In this document: positions 1-8,734 of the stretch, in pieces
Numbering within the stretch: position 1 is the stretch's first letter
Layout of the letters: each line of letters begins with the position of its first letter
Origin: an uncultured bacterium
GTDB taxonomy: Bacteria; Bacillota_I; Bacilli_A; RF39; UBA660
Length of the DNA: 64,000 bases
Assembly: GCA_905216155.1 (NCBI GenBank)
Contig: CAJMSU010000001.1
Span: forward strand, 1 to 64,000
Direction of reading: 5' to 3'
Translations under genes and position numbers: made by a program
The notes under the pieces: model-generated
What the model saw: the letters and a program-made list of their open reading frames with translations, nothing else
Database searches by the model: none
What the model was told of the DNA's origin: nothing

Positions 1-236
1 CTACTTCTGGTTGTACAGGTGTTTCCATTTGTGGCATTACTACTTCTGGTTGTACTTGTGCTTCTACTTGAGGCATTGCTACTTCTGGTTGTACAGGTAC
101 TTCAACTTGAGGCATTGCTACTTCTGGTTGTACAGGTACTTCTACTTGAGGCATTGCTACTTCTGGTTGTGCAGGTACTTCAACTTGTGGTATTGCTACT
201 TCTGGTTGTGTAAGTGCTTCTACTTGTGGTGTCGAC
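1..236 (-). repeat. 36-bp tandem repeat encoding a 12-residue Q/P/E/V unit
   Basis: About six imperfect 36-bp units, read on the minus strand as QPEV(A/V)(M/I)PQVEVP with small changes (VEVPA, VEAQV, METPV). The unit length is a multiple of three, so copy-number change would keep the frame. The array continues past the left edge. Confidence 0.85.
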
Positions 237-734
237 ATATTATCTATTGGTGTATTAACCTGAACACTTTCTTCTGTTTGAATAGGTTCTGGCATATTCA
301 TTATTGAATCTGTATTTGCAAATGATTGATTATATTGTCCCATATTTTCTACTACTGGTTGATTCATATTTGATATGTTTGAAATAGAATTATCAACAGG
401 TATATTGTTTATCATACTATTATCTACAGGTTGATTTGCAATAGTATCATTTACAGGTACAGCATTTACCATATTGTCATTAATTGGTTGATTCATATCA
501 GTATTATTTACTGGTATATTATTCATCATGCCATTATCCATTGGTTGATTCATCATACTATTGTTATCTATTGTATTTTGGTTCATTTGTGGATTTTCTT
601 CTTGAGGATTTTGCTCTTTCTTTCTCTTACTTTGTGTTACTATCATAATTATTAGGGCAATAAGTAATAAAATTATTCCGCCTGTTATTAATAATCCTTG
701 AATTGTTAGGAACCAACTAAAATCAAAATTCATA
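1..734 (-). CDS. Membrane-anchored Q/P/V-rich repeat protein (3' end outside window)
   Basis: The minus-strand reading frame is open from an ATG at 734 to the window edge, so the C-terminus is missing. The first ~35 residues hold one hydrophobic segment (GLLITGGIILLLIALIIMIV) followed by a basic stop-transfer stretch (QSKRKK). The rest looks extended and disordered: an N/M/P-rich stretch with recurring NQPxxN motifs, then 12-residue tandem repeats of the type QPEVAMPQVEVP. The topology suggests a single-pass protein with a long flexible tail, either a wall-spanning stalk or a cytoplasmic scaffold. No catalytic domain is visible in the part present. Function is not recognised. The frame is certain because it stays open through all the repeats. 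Confidence 0.75.
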
Positions 735-777
735 TAAAATCTACTCCCTTTATCTTTTATTCTATAAATATGATAAC

Positions 778-807
778 AAAAAAAGTTTGTAATTGCAAAC
801 TTTTTAT
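778..807 (-). terminator. Rho-independent terminator after the pseudouridine synthase gene
   Basis: Inverted repeat AAAAAGTTTG / CAAACTTTTT with a 6-nt loop. On the minus strand it lies just after the stop at 823 and is followed by a T run. Confidence 0.8.
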
Positions 808-822
808 TTATTTGACATATAT

Positions 823-1482
823 TTACATAGTAAAATCTGTCCAATGACCTGTCTTTTGTGGCAATAATTCGAATGATAATTTTTCTTTTGTTGTTGGATG
901 AATAAATTCTAATTTATATGCATATAAAGCAATTTGTGTTTTGTCAGCTTTTCCATATCTTTGATCTCCTGCTAAGGGATGGTTTCTTGTTGCAAATTGA
1001 ACTCTAATTTGATGATGTCTTCCTGTTTTTAAGTTTATTTTTACTAGAGTTTTATTTTTTTCTTTATTTCTTTTTATAACTTCATATTCTAGTACTGACT
1101 CTTTTCCATCTTTAGCAACTATTGTATTTCCGTTTGAAAGTTTTTTTAATTTATCTTTATATGTTCCTTTGTCTTTTTCTATTATTCCATCTACTATAGC
1201 TAAGTATGTTTTTTTAAATTCTTTGTTTTTTATTTGCTCAGATAGTCTACTAGCTGCTTTTGATGTTTTAGCAAATACCATTATTCCACCAACTGGTCTA
1301 TCTAATCTATGAACAAGTCCTATATATACATTACCTGGTTTATGATACTTTTCTTTTACATATTCTTTTACCATAGTTAATAAATCTTTGTCATTTGTAA
1401 TATCACCTTGGCTTAGTATATTGGCTTTTTTTTCTACTACTATTAAGTGATTATCTTCATATAATATATTTAATTTATTCAT
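823..1482 (-). CDS. RluA-family RNA pseudouridine synthase
   Basis: About 219 residues, a single catalytic domain of the RluA/RluC/RluD family without an obvious S4 domain. The signature GLVHRLDRPVGGIMVFAKT contains the catalytic Asp (HRLDR). The later motifs KTGRHHQIRVQFA and HPLAGDQRYG are typical of the family. It should isomerise specific uridines in rRNA or tRNA. The start at 1482 (MNKLNILYEDN) is preferred over a longer start at 1509 because of an upstream GGAAGATGGG-type ribosome site and an 8-bp overlap with the preceding methyltransferase gene, which implies translational coupling. The substrate position cannot be read from sequence. Confidence 0.93.
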   Translation of the reverse strand: MNKLNILYEDNHLIVVEKKANILSQGDITNDKDLLTMVKEYVKEKYHKPGNVYIGLVHRLDRPVGGIMVFAKTSKAASRLSEQIKNKEFKKTYLAIVDGIIEKDKGTYKDKLKKLSNGNTIVAKDGKESVLEYEVIKRNKEKNKTLVKINLKTGRHHQIRVQFATRNHPLAGDQRYGKADKTQIALYAYKLEFIHPTTKEKLSFELLPQKTGHWTDFTM

Positions 1483-2347
1483 CTTTTTCCCATCTTCCAT
1501 AAATTCCACATGGTAATACTATATTATTTTCTGATGATGGTATTCCAATTTCACCTGATGTTATTTTTCCTTTTTTATGAGCATTTACTGTTAATAATAA
1601 AATATTTTCTAATACTTTTGAAGAAAGTCCTGTAGTGTATGAATTTATTAAGAAAAATAGTGGATCATCACTTAAAATTTCTGTACATATTTTTACTAAG
1701 TAGTTTAGATTTTTTTCTATATCCCATACTTCCTTATTGGCTCCTCTTCCATAACTTGGTGGATCCATAATGATTGCATCATATTTATTGCCTCGACGTA
1801 TTTCTCTTTGCACGAATTTTACTACATCATCTATTAAATATCTAATTTTTCTATCTTCATAGCCAGATGATTTTACATTTTCTTTACACCAATCAACCAT
1901 TCCTTTGGATGCATCAACATGTACTACTTCAGCACCGGCAGATAAACATGCAACACTGGCACCACCTGTATATGCAAATAGATTAAGAACTTTTATTTTT
2001 CTTTGTTCTTTTTTTATTTTTTCTATCATAAAGTCCCAATTAACAGCTTGTTCTGGAAATAATCCTGTATGTTTAAATCCCATTTGTTTGATATTAAATG
2101 TTAAATTTTTATAATTTATCTTCCAACTACTTGGTGTTTCTTTTAAATTCTCCCAATGTCCTCCACCTTGTTTACTTCTATAGTATACAGCATTTATTTT
2201 GTCATGATATTTTTCATATAAATCACCATTATCCCAAATAATTTGTGGATCTGGTCTAAGTAAGTATACATCTTTCCATCTTTCTAATTTTTGACCTTTG
2301 GATGTTGCGATAAGTTCATAATCTTTCCAATTATCGGCAAGTAACAT
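1475..2347 (-). CDS. Class I SAM-dependent methyltransferase (RlmI/COG1092-like)
   Basis: About 290 residues. It has a Rossmann SAM-binding motif (VLNLFAYTGGASVACLSAGA), an acidic strand-2 end (VVHVDASKGMVDW) and the catalytic-type motif IIMDPPSYGRG. This arrangement is typical of COG1092 rRNA methyltransferases; the usual N-terminal PUA domain is absent. The start at 2347 (MLLADNWKDYEL) has a strong TTAGGAGTGA ribosome site eight bases upstream; the longer frame to 2422 starts with a hydrophobic run lacking such a site. It is coupled to the downstream pseudouridine synthase gene, and together they look like an rRNA-modification pair. Confidence 0.9.
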   Translation of the reverse strand: MLLADNWKDYELIATSKGQKLERWKDVYLLRPDPQIIWDNGDLYEKYHDKINAVYYRSKQGGGHWENLKETPSSWKINYKNLTFNIKQMGFKHTGLFPEQAVNWDFMIEKIKKEQRKIKVLNLFAYTGGASVACLSAGAEVVHVDASKGMVDWCKENVKSSGYEDRKIRYLIDDVVKFVQREIRRGNKYDAIIMDPPSYGRGANKEVWDIEKNLNYLVKICTEILSDDPLFFLINSYTTGLSSKVLENILLLTVNAHKKGKITSGEIGIPSSENNIVLPCGIYGRWEKDE

Positions 2348-2408
2348 AAAATCACTCCTAACTGTTATTATTCTATCAAATATAATAAAAAAAGAAAATA
2401 TACTATTT

Positions 2409-2684
2409 CTATATTTTCTCACTTTTTAAATATGTATTTGTCAATTCTTTTAACCAGCAAACATATACGTATAAGGCTTCTAAATAATCATCTTCACTAA
2501 CATTTCCTTTATTTAAATCTAGTAATTCTTTATTAATAAGTTCAAAAGAATCTAAATTTTTATCACTACATACTTTATGAAATATAGCTGTCATTTTTTT
2601 AATTTCTGTTAATATTTCTTTTCTTTTAGCATCTTTTGTTAAATGGGTATATGCTTCTATTAAATCATCATATGCTTCTTTCAT
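2409..2684 (-). CDS. Small helical protein of unknown function
   Basis: 91 residues, predicted to be almost entirely alpha-helical, highly charged, with no membrane segment or recognisable motif. It starts at an ATG preceded by GAAGGTAAAAA. It sits between the lipoprotein gene (13 bp upstream) and the methyltransferase gene. No family assigned. Confidence 0.7.
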   Translation of the reverse strand: MKEAYDDLIEAYTHLTKDAKRKEILTEIKKMTAIFHKVCSDKNLDSFELINKELLDLNKGNVSEDDYLEALYVYVCWLKELTNTYLKSEKI

Positions 2685-2696
2685 TTTTTACCTTCT

Positions 2697-3527
2697 TTAT
2701 AAAAATAATTTTCCGTATTTTGTTATTAATATTGATGGACCATAATAAAGTATTTTACTATTTAGATATTTAGATAATGTTTCATCCTTTTTCATTTTAT
2801 ATTTACAATCAACATCAGCATACTTAGTGCATGACTCGCTATTTGTATTTTGTATTCTATATACTTCATTTTCTGTTTTTATATATGTTGATGTATCTTT
2901 TTCACCCTTATAATTAAAATCTATTATCTTTCCATATTCTAATATTTTATATACTCTTTCTTTACTTGCTATTTGATATGGACTGTTATAATCTGTTCTT
3001 GTTATTACATACTTATATACATTACCATCAGTTGATAGAACATAATATATTCCATTAGATTGGTCTACTGTTATAACTTTTACTACGTCGCTGTTTGATA
3101 ATAGTAAGTTATATATTTCATAAGAATTATCATTTACAGTAACCTCAGTATATGGAGTAGATGATGAAGTTGTTGAAGTATAATAAAATTTATTGTCATC
3201 AGCTTTTACTATATTTTCATCCATTATAGCTACTACTTTTTTATCAAATTTTGCCTTTTTACAATTTGTTTTATCAGAATAAGTTTGATTTAGTGTAATA
3301 TCATAAATATCGCCTTCTTCTGTAATTGCATAATTTGAATTCATATATTTTATTTTTTTATAATTAGTATCACTTTCTTTTTTAGGCATTAAATCACTAC
3401 ATGTAAATGTTGTTGTTGATAAATTAAAACCAGCGTGTCTTATATCTCTTGTTACATCTCCATTACATCCTGTTAATAGGAATGTCATAATAATAATTGT
3501 TGTTGCTAATATGCTTACTTTTTTCAT
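2697..3527 (-). CDS. Lipoprotein of unknown function
   Basis: 276 residues with a textbook lipoprotein signal: basic start MKKVS, hydrophobic core, then the lipobox LLTGC with Cys21 as the lipidated residue. The mature part is rich in short Y/D/K/T strand-like segments (YVLSTDGNVYKYVI, YIKTENEVYRIQ), suggesting beta-sheet or propeller-like repeats, but no family is recognised. A strong GGAGGTAGACG ribosome site precedes the ATG. It is presumably anchored to the outer face of the cell membrane. Confidence 0.85.
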   Translation of the reverse strand: MKKVSILATTIIIMTFLLTGCNGDVTRDIRHAGFNLSTTTFTCSDLMPKKESDTNYKKIKYMNSNYAITEEGDIYDITLNQTYSDKTNCKKAKFDKKVVAIMDENIVKADDNKFYYTSTTSSSTPYTEVTVNDNSYEIYNLLLSNSDVVKVITVDQSNGIYYVLSTDGNVYKYVITRTDYNSPYQIASKERVYKILEYGKIIDFNYKGEKDTSTYIKTENEVYRIQNTNSESCTKYADVDCKYKMKKDETLSKYLNSKILYYGPSILITKYGKLFL

Positions 3528-3542
3528 ATACGTCTACCTCCA

Positions 3543-4256
3543 TTATACTTTTTCATTTATTATATCTTTTATTAATTCCGATACACTACTATATTCTTTT
3601 TTTGCTACTTCTTTGATACAATCAATTGAGTTTTCCATACAATAACCATTAAAATCTTTAATCATTTCAAAATCACTATAACCATCTCCTATTACATAAA
3701 TATTTTTATCTTCTATATTTAATTTATCTTTTAAAATATTGATGGCATAACTTTTATTTGTTTTATTGGAAATTATTTCAATAGCATTATTATTTACATA
3801 ATAGCAGTTTATATAATCTTTATATTCTTTATTCAGATTATCTCTTATCTTAATAGCATTTTCATATGTTTTATATTTTAAGTTTATTTTTATTAAATTT
3901 TTATCATTTATATTTGTAAAGCTTTTATCTAATGTAAAGTTTAGATTATCTATAGTATTTTCTATATCTATTTTATTTATTAGTTGATTTTTTATATCAT
4001 TATCTATTGTTTCGTAATAAATTAAATTATTTTTATTATCTCTTATTTCAGCACCATGATTTAATATTAAAAAGTCATAGTTTATATTGTATTTTTCTTT
4101 CATAATATTAAAATGATAAAGACTTCTTCCTGTTGCTACTATGAAGAAATTATTGTTAGCTCTAAATTTTTTTATTATTTCGGTATTTATTTTTATATCT
4201 GAATCATTTAAATAAAGGGTTCTATCGTAATCACTGACTACTAACTTTTTTTCCAT
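3543..4256 (-). CDS. HAD-superfamily hydrolase, Cof-type phosphatase
   Basis: About 237 residues. Motif I is VVSDYDRTLY, a DxDxT nucleophile motif with Arg in place of the common Gly. Motif II is IVATGRS, and motif IV is VIGDGYSDFEMIK, the GDxxxD pattern for Mg2+ binding. The order and size match the Cof/YbjI group (COG0561), which dephosphorylate sugar phosphates and flavin precursors. The start at 4256 is chosen because the upstream GTG at 4265 lies inside the AGGTGAAG ribosome site. The exact substrate cannot be inferred. Confidence 0.88.
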   Translation of the reverse strand: MEKKLVVSDYDRTLYLNDSDIKINTEIIKKFRANNNFFIVATGRSLYHFNIMKEKYNINYDFLILNHGAEIRDNKNNLIYYETIDNDIKNQLINKIDIENTIDNLNFTLDKSFTNINDKNLIKINLKYKTYENAIKIRDNLNKEYKDYINCYYVNNNAIEIISNKTNKSYAINILKDKLNIEDKNIYVIGDGYSDFEMIKDFNGYCMENSIDCIKEVAKKEYSSVSELIKDIINEKV

Positions 4257-4341
4257 ATACTTCACCTATTGTTATTTTAGCATATTATTAATTTATATTG
4301 TTAATAGTTAATAATGTTTATGTAAAATTATGTACATAAAT

Positions 4342-4851
4342 CTATTTATGAGGTTTTCTTTTTATAATAATTATACTGTAATCAAGTAGCATTAATAATA
4401 TTAGTATATAAGTTACATAGTTTGGTATTAAATATATAAATTTATCTAATAGTGGTTGAACTATATAAATAACTATTAGGGCTGCTACTGTCCAAAATAA
4501 TGATACTTCTAGGGAGATATATTTTCCTATATTAAATTTAAATTTTCTATAATCCCAAAATGTTACATGGAAAAATTTTTCTATTAGTATACCTGCTAAC
4601 CATTCAATAAAAGTAAGTATTACCATTATTACTAATAAGGCAATTATTACTTCTAAGTATTTTTTTACTTTTAAGATTTTAAATAAATAATTAAAGATTA
4701 ATATTATTAAAAGACCACCTAATCCATATACTGGTGTCCATGGTCCATAAAGTATGCCACTACCTATTTTTGTTTTATTAATTATGCTCATTATACATTC
4801 AAATATAAAGCCTATTATAGAATAAATAAAAAAAGTATTTATGTAATACAT
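4342..4851 (-). CDS. Polytopic membrane protein of the CmpB-like putative ABC permease family (PF06541)
   Basis: 169 residues with about four or five hydrophobic segments. The N-terminal signature GFIFECIMSIIN...GILYGPWTPVYGLGG is typical of the family annotated as putative ABC transporter permease (PF06541, formerly DUF1113). No ATPase gene is adjacent, so the transport role is nominal. A GGTGATTAT ribosome site precedes the ATG. Confidence 0.8.
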   Translation of the reverse strand: MYYINTFFIYSIIGFIFECIMSIINKTKIGSGILYGPWTPVYGLGGLLIILIFNYLFKILKVKKYLEVIIALLVIMVILTFIEWLAGILIEKFFHVTFWDYRKFKFNIGKYISLEVSLFWTVAALIVIYIVQPLLDKFIYLIPNYVTYILILLMLLDYSIIIIKRKPHK

Positions 4852-4893
4852 ATAATCACCATATATATTATTTACATTTTAATTAATTTTATA

Positions 4894-5379
4894 CTATATA
4901 GTTAATTGCCATAAATTTTCGTATGAATCTTCTACTTGTTTTTTACCTTTATAGACAAAGTCTATTTCTTTATAATAATTATTTAGTTTTTCATTTGTTC
5001 CTTTGCAATCTAATCTTATACATTCTTTTTTATTGTTTTTTGCTTTTTCTATTATAAAATTTATTAATAATTTTCCAACATTTTTATAATTAACGTCTGT
5101 TACTAAATGTCTAAGATAATATGATTTTAAATCATCATTCCAAAATCTATTATCTTCTTCTTTTAATAGAACTGATCCTATTACTTTGTTATCTTTTTTT
5201 ACAATATATAATTTATTTATTTTCATTTCTTGTTTTAAATATGTGTCATTATGAATATTTAGATAATTTAGATCCCACTGATTTATATTATTTTTATTAA
5301 ACCATATAATTCTTTTTTTATATAAATTAATTATTTCTTTTATATCTTTTTCTGTTGCTAGTAATATTTTATATTCCAT
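4894..5379 (-). CDS. GNAT-family N-acetyltransferase
   Basis: 161 residues with GNAT layout: N-terminal strand-helix (YKILLATEKDIKEIINLYK), central strands KVIGSVLLKE and YLRHLVTDVNYKN, a cofactor-binding region (NVGKLLINFIIEKAK) that keeps the pattern but lacks the classic RGxG, and C-terminal IRLDCKGTNEKLNNYYKEIDF. Acetyl-CoA-dependent acetylation of a small molecule or protein amine is expected; the substrate is unknown. An AAAGGTGT ribosome site precedes the ATG. Confidence 0.85.
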   Translation of the reverse strand: MEYKILLATEKDIKEIINLYKKRIIWFNKNNINQWDLNYLNIHNDTYLKQEMKINKLYIVKKDNKVIGSVLLKEEDNRFWNDDLKSYYLRHLVTDVNYKNVGKLLINFIIEKAKNNKKECIRLDCKGTNEKLNNYYKEIDFVYKGKKQVEDSYENLWQLTI

Positions 5380-5469
5380 TTTTACACCTTTTTCTTTTTT
5401 TATTTGGTATTTTATTATATTATTTAACTTATTTTTTGTCTATAATTATGCCAGATAAAATTATCACAC

Positions 5470-5492
5470 AAAAAAAATTAGCAGCAGCTAAC
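5470..5492 (-). terminator. Terminator after the superoxide dismutase remnant
   Basis: Stem TTAGC/GCTAA with a 4-nt loop. On the minus strand it is followed by a run of eight T. It lies just downstream of the remnant's stop codon. Confidence 0.75.
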
Positions 5493-5504
5493 TTTTATTA
5501 GAAT

Positions 5505-5900
5505 TTATTTTATGATACTATTATATATTTTATTGGCATTAGTGAAATCTATAATTTCTTTTATGTTGTCTAGATATTTTGATCGATCATTTTCATAGTT
5601 TATATAATAAGCATGTTCCCATAAGTCTATATTTAATAGTGGAAAGTATCCTTGTAATAGTGGTATTTCTTGATTTTATGTATTAATTATTTCTATGCCT
5701 GAGTTGTTTTTAATACTAGGAAGGTATATCCTGATCCTTTTAGTTTTAATGATTTTTCTTTTAATATATTGAAAAAATTTTCATAACTAGAGTATTTATT
5801 TTCTATTTTTTGTTGGTAATTCATTAGTATTATATTTATTTATATATTCTACAAATTTATTATATAATTCTATTTTTTTAATTAATAGTATAGTTTTTAC
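5505..5900 (-). pseudogene. Decayed Fe/Mn superoxide dismutase
   Basis: The minus strand ends in a clear SOD C-terminus: NIDLWEHAYYINYENDRSKY, matching the D-x-W-E-H-A-Y-Y metal-ligand motif (Asp and His ligands), then a typical terminal helix and stop at 5505. Further upstream, in other frames, are pieces like KLKGSGYTFLVLK (equivalent of GSGWxWLV) and a stop-interrupted linker before NQEIPLLQGYFP. At least one in-frame stop and one or two frame changes separate the pieces, and the N-terminal metal-binding half is barely recognisable. The gene cannot make an intact enzyme. The upstream limit is approximate. Confidence 0.75.
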
Positions 5901-5953
5901 CATTTTTTATTTTGTTTCCATAAAGTAGAACTTCTAGTCTTAATCATTTAATT

Positions 5954-6867
5954 TTATTTATTCTCGAGTAAATATTTACTATCTTCATTTACTTGTTGCT
6001 GTAGTACTTCTAGTTCTTTAATATTTTTATTATTTTTTAATGTTTCCATTTGCATTCTTGCATTATCATTAAGTTTAATTAGCCTTTTTCTTTGTGAAAT
6101 GTTATCTGATATTAAACTTGCATTTATTGTTTCTAAATTACTTAATATTACCAAATGTAATAAATCAGTATAATCTCTAATATTGCCTTGTTTTGCTAAT
6201 TTTTGATTTTTTTGTCTCCATTCTTTAGAGGTCATTCCAAATAATGCTACATTTAATATATCTGTATGAACTACATAATTTACTTTTGATAAAATCCTGT
6301 TAGCATGCCATTCAATTTTTTGTTGATACATTTCATTACTTTTTAATCTTTCAAATTTCTTTATTAAATAAAGTTTAAATTCAGGGCTTAACCAACTAGC
6401 AAATTCAAATGCAATATCAGGATGAGCAGATGTTCCACCATCATATCTTCCTGATTTTGAGACAATTCCGATTGCATTAGTTTCTTTAATCCATTTTTGT
6501 GGTGACATTTTAAATTTATTACTGTCTGCTTCATTTTTAAAGGTAGCGAATTCGCCCCTTTAAAATTTTTGTTATTCATACTTTCCCATAGTCCTAAATA
6601 AGAAGTAACTTCTTTATTTCTCATCCAATCTCTAATTAGAAGCCTTGGCTATTCTGCATCAGCATATCTCGCTAAATCAGTAAGTGATATATAATCAACA
6701 TCTCCAACTATCATTATTCCTATTTTATTATCTATAACATTTATTTCAGTTTTTACTAAATCTTTTGCCATATTTTTAATACTTTTAATATTACCAGTTA
6801 TCAATTCATATTTAACACAAGCAAACCGATATATTATGTCTATCTTTTTATTAAGTTCATCACTCAT
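5954..6867 (-). pseudogene. Broken KilA-N domain protein gene
   Basis: Three collinear fragments make one gene. 6867-6649 encodes a start region ending YISLTDLARYADAE followed by a TAG. 6624-6545 continues in frame with RNKEVTSYLGLWESMNN. 6508-5954 continues in a shifted frame with SPQKWIKETNAIGIVSKSGR and AHPDIAFEFASWLSPEFKLY. These are hallmark KilA-N (PF04383) segments. The two lesions are an in-frame TAG near 6646 and a frameshift around a G4 run near 6560. The C-terminus is a helical, charged tail. KilA-N proteins are DNA-binding and usually phage-derived. It lies beside the sod remnant. Confidence 0.85.
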
Positions 6868-6915
6868 TTTTAGTTTCTATCTCAAACATAATTATCACTC
6901 ATTTTGTTTTATGCA

Positions 6916-6941
6916 GAAAAAAACTAACATTTCTGTTAGTA
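6916..6941 (-). terminator. Terminator downstream of the tRNA pair
   Basis: Stem ACTAACA/TGTTAGT with a TTTC loop. Read on the minus strand it is followed by a run of T and lies about 45 bp past the tRNA-Thr 3' end. Confidence 0.8.
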
Positions 6942-6984
6942 ATCTATTACTTAAACTCAAGACTTGTCCAAGTATCAATCAATC

Positions 6985-7060
6985 TGGTGCCGAAACCAGG
7001 ACTTGAACCCGGAACCTACTGATTACAAATCAGTTGCTCTACCAATTGAGCTATTTCGGC
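6985..7060 (-). tRNA. tRNA-Thr (anticodon TGT)
   Basis: 76 nt including an encoded CCA. Acceptor GCCGAAA/TTTCGGC, discriminator A, T-loop GTTCAAGTC, and an anticodon stem ACTGA/TCAGT closing the loop TTTGTAA with anticodon TGT. It is transcribed from the minus strand, two bases downstream of the tRNA-Leu gene. Confidence 0.97.
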
Positions 7061-7062
7061 AT

Positions 7063-7149
7063 TGGTGCTTCCATCCGGACTTGAACCGGAACTCTTTTAA
7101 CAGAAGTAGATTTTGAGTCTACCGTGTCTACCAATTCCACCATGGAAGC
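7063..7149 (-). tRNA. tRNA-Leu (anticodon CAA)
   Basis: 87 nt with encoded CCA, acceptor GCTTCCA/TGGAAGC, and a long variable arm typical of leucine tRNA. Anticodon stem GTAGA/TCTAC closes the loop CTCAAAA with anticodon CAA. It is the first gene of the minus-strand tRNA pair. Confidence 0.96.
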
Positions 7150-7204
7150 AGATATAAATAAATTATATCATATTTTTTTACTCTTTCAATCTTTTTTTAT
7201 TTTT

Positions 7205-7783
7205 TTATTCAACTATTTCCTTATATTTTGAAGTATATAAATCTTTATCTTCATCATCTTGTTCTTCAACTTCACTTGTAAACTCATCCATATTTGGTAA
7301 GTCATCTATTGTTGAAAGACCAAAATAATCTAAAAATTCACTTGTTGTTTTATAAAGAATTGGTCTTCCTGGTAAATCACTTCTTCCAACTTCTTTTATG
7401 AATCCTTTAGCAACTAACTTTCTAATAATATGGGAACTACCAACACCTCTTATTTCATCTACTTCTACTCTTGTTAAGGGTTCATTATATGCGACAATTG
7501 CTAATGTCTCTAGAGCTGCTTGACTAAGTGTGTTTGTTTCAGGATTTTCAATTAATTTTTGATAATATTCTTTGTGTTCAAATTTTGTAGTTAACTTAAA
7601 TTTATTACCTAGAAAATCTATTCTTAAGCCTCTATCTTCTTGTTCATATGAATGTTTTAAGTCTCTTAATACTTGTTTTGCTTCTTCTTCATTTATTTCT
7701 AAAACATCTTCTATCTGATCTATACTTAAACCTTCTTCACCTACTACAAATAGTAATCCTTCTAAAACTGCTTTATTTTTCAT
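7205..7783 (-). CDS. scpB: Segregation and condensation protein ScpB
   Basis: About 192 residues. It has the two winged-helix layout of ScpB: N-terminal LLFVVGEEGLSIDQIEDVL, then the family motif SQAALETLAIVAYNEPLTRVEVDEIRGV, followed by RKLVAKGFIKEVGRSDLPGRPILYKTT. ScpB forms the kleisin regulator of the Smc condensin complex with ScpA and acts in chromosome segregation. The start at 7783 follows GAGGTGCCAA; the coding region overlaps scpA by 11 bp, as in many Bacillota. The C-terminal acidic tail is unstructured. Confidence 0.97.
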   Translation of the reverse strand: MKNKAVLEGLLFVVGEEGLSIDQIEDVLEINEEEAKQVLRDLKHSYEQEDRGLRIDFLGNKFKLTTKFEHKEYYQKLIENPETNTLSQAALETLAIVAYNEPLTRVEVDEIRGVGSSHIIRKLVAKGFIKEVGRSDLPGRPILYKTTSEFLDYFGLSTIDDLPNMDEFTSEVEEQDDEDKDLYTSKYKEIVE

Positions 7784-8498
7784 TTGGCACCTCACATGTT
7801 ATATCATCAAATGTATTTTTTTGAATAATTATTAATTCCTTATTCTTAGCCATTTCAAGTATAGCTAAAAAAGTTGCGACTATGTAGTCTTTTGATACTA
7901 CTGGAAATAGTTCAAAAAATGAAACTTTCTTTTTTTCTTTTAAAATATTTTTTATATCTTTTCTACGAGATGATACTGATATTTCATTTACTGTAACTTT
8001 TGTCTTTAATGGTTTTGATAATTTTTTTCTTTCTAAATATTTTTTAAAAGCATCAACTAAATCATCTAGAGAAATATCAGATTTAATATTTGTTTCTTCT
8101 TCTATATAATTATTTATATTTTCTGGAGTTTTTGTATAAATATCTTTTCTTATTGATTCTTTTTGTTGTAAAACTTTAGTAATTTCTTTATAAGCTTGAT
8201 ATTCTAATAATCTATTTACTAATTCTTCTCTTGGATCAATATATTCTTCATCTTCTTCAATAGATTTGTTACTTGGTATTAATAATTTTGATTTTAATTC
8301 TATTAATTCAGTTGCTAATACTAAGTATTCACTAGCTATTTCTAAATTCATTTTTTCTTGTTTATCTAAGTAAGCAATGTATTGTTTTGTTATTTCTTCT
8401 ACTTCAATATTCATAATGTCCATTTTGCTTTCCTTTATTAGGTGTAAAAGTAAATCTAGTGGACCTTCAAATTCATTTATTTTAAATTCTATATTCAT
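7773..8498 (-). CDS. scpA: Segregation and condensation protein ScpA
   Basis: About 241 residues, kleisin of the Smc-ScpAB condensin. The N-terminal motif FEGPLDLLLHLIKESKMDI is the family hallmark, followed by YLVLATELIELKSKLLIP and a C-terminal winged helix (FFELFPVVSKDYIVATFLAILEMAKNKEL). The start at 8498 (MNIEFKINEF) follows GGAAGTGAG; the longer frame to 8522 lacks a ribosome site. It is the first gene of a two-gene scpA-scpB operon. Confidence 0.97.
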   Translation of the reverse strand: MNIEFKINEFEGPLDLLLHLIKESKMDIMNIEVEEITKQYIAYLDKQEKMNLEIASEYLVLATELIELKSKLLIPSNKSIEEDEEYIDPREELVNRLLEYQAYKEITKVLQQKESIRKDIYTKTPENINNYIEEETNIKSDISLDDLVDAFKKYLERKKLSKPLKTKVTVNEISVSSRRKDIKNILKEKKKVSFFELFPVVSKDYIVATFLAILEMAKNKELIIIQKNTFDDITCEVPNEK

Positions 8499-8734
8499 AT
8501 ACTCACTTCCAGACTTATACATTTATTGTACTAAATTATGCTGGAAATGTCTATAAATCAACATAATTAAAAGTATTATAAATAAAATATGATATGATAT
8601 AATATATGTAATTAATTATTACTACTCTTTTTTTAGAGTAATATTATATTTTATTTATAACTATATATATTTTTATTTTATAGGTGCACATTAAGTGATG
8701 AAAAAGATATAAGAGAAAGAAAGGTTAAAGTAAT

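Noticed and set aside
1..236. CRISPR array at the left edge
   Set aside because: The repeat units are contiguous, multiples of three, without spacers, and lie in an open reading frame.
11..307. Two plus-strand open frames over the left-edge repeat array
   Set aside because: They are antisense shadows of the repeat region of the minus-strand membrane-anchored gene; low-complexity L/F/Y translations without a ribosome site.
6545..6624. Separate small gene starting at 6624 on the minus strand
   Set aside because: It is the middle part of the broken KilA-N gene, in frame with the 5' fragment and ending at the frameshift.
8523..8734. Hairpin TTACTACTCT...AGAGTAATA between scpA and the 269-aa gene as a terminator
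   Set aside because: It lies upstream of scpA and upstream of the plus-strand gene, so there is no transcript for it to end; the stem is imperfect.
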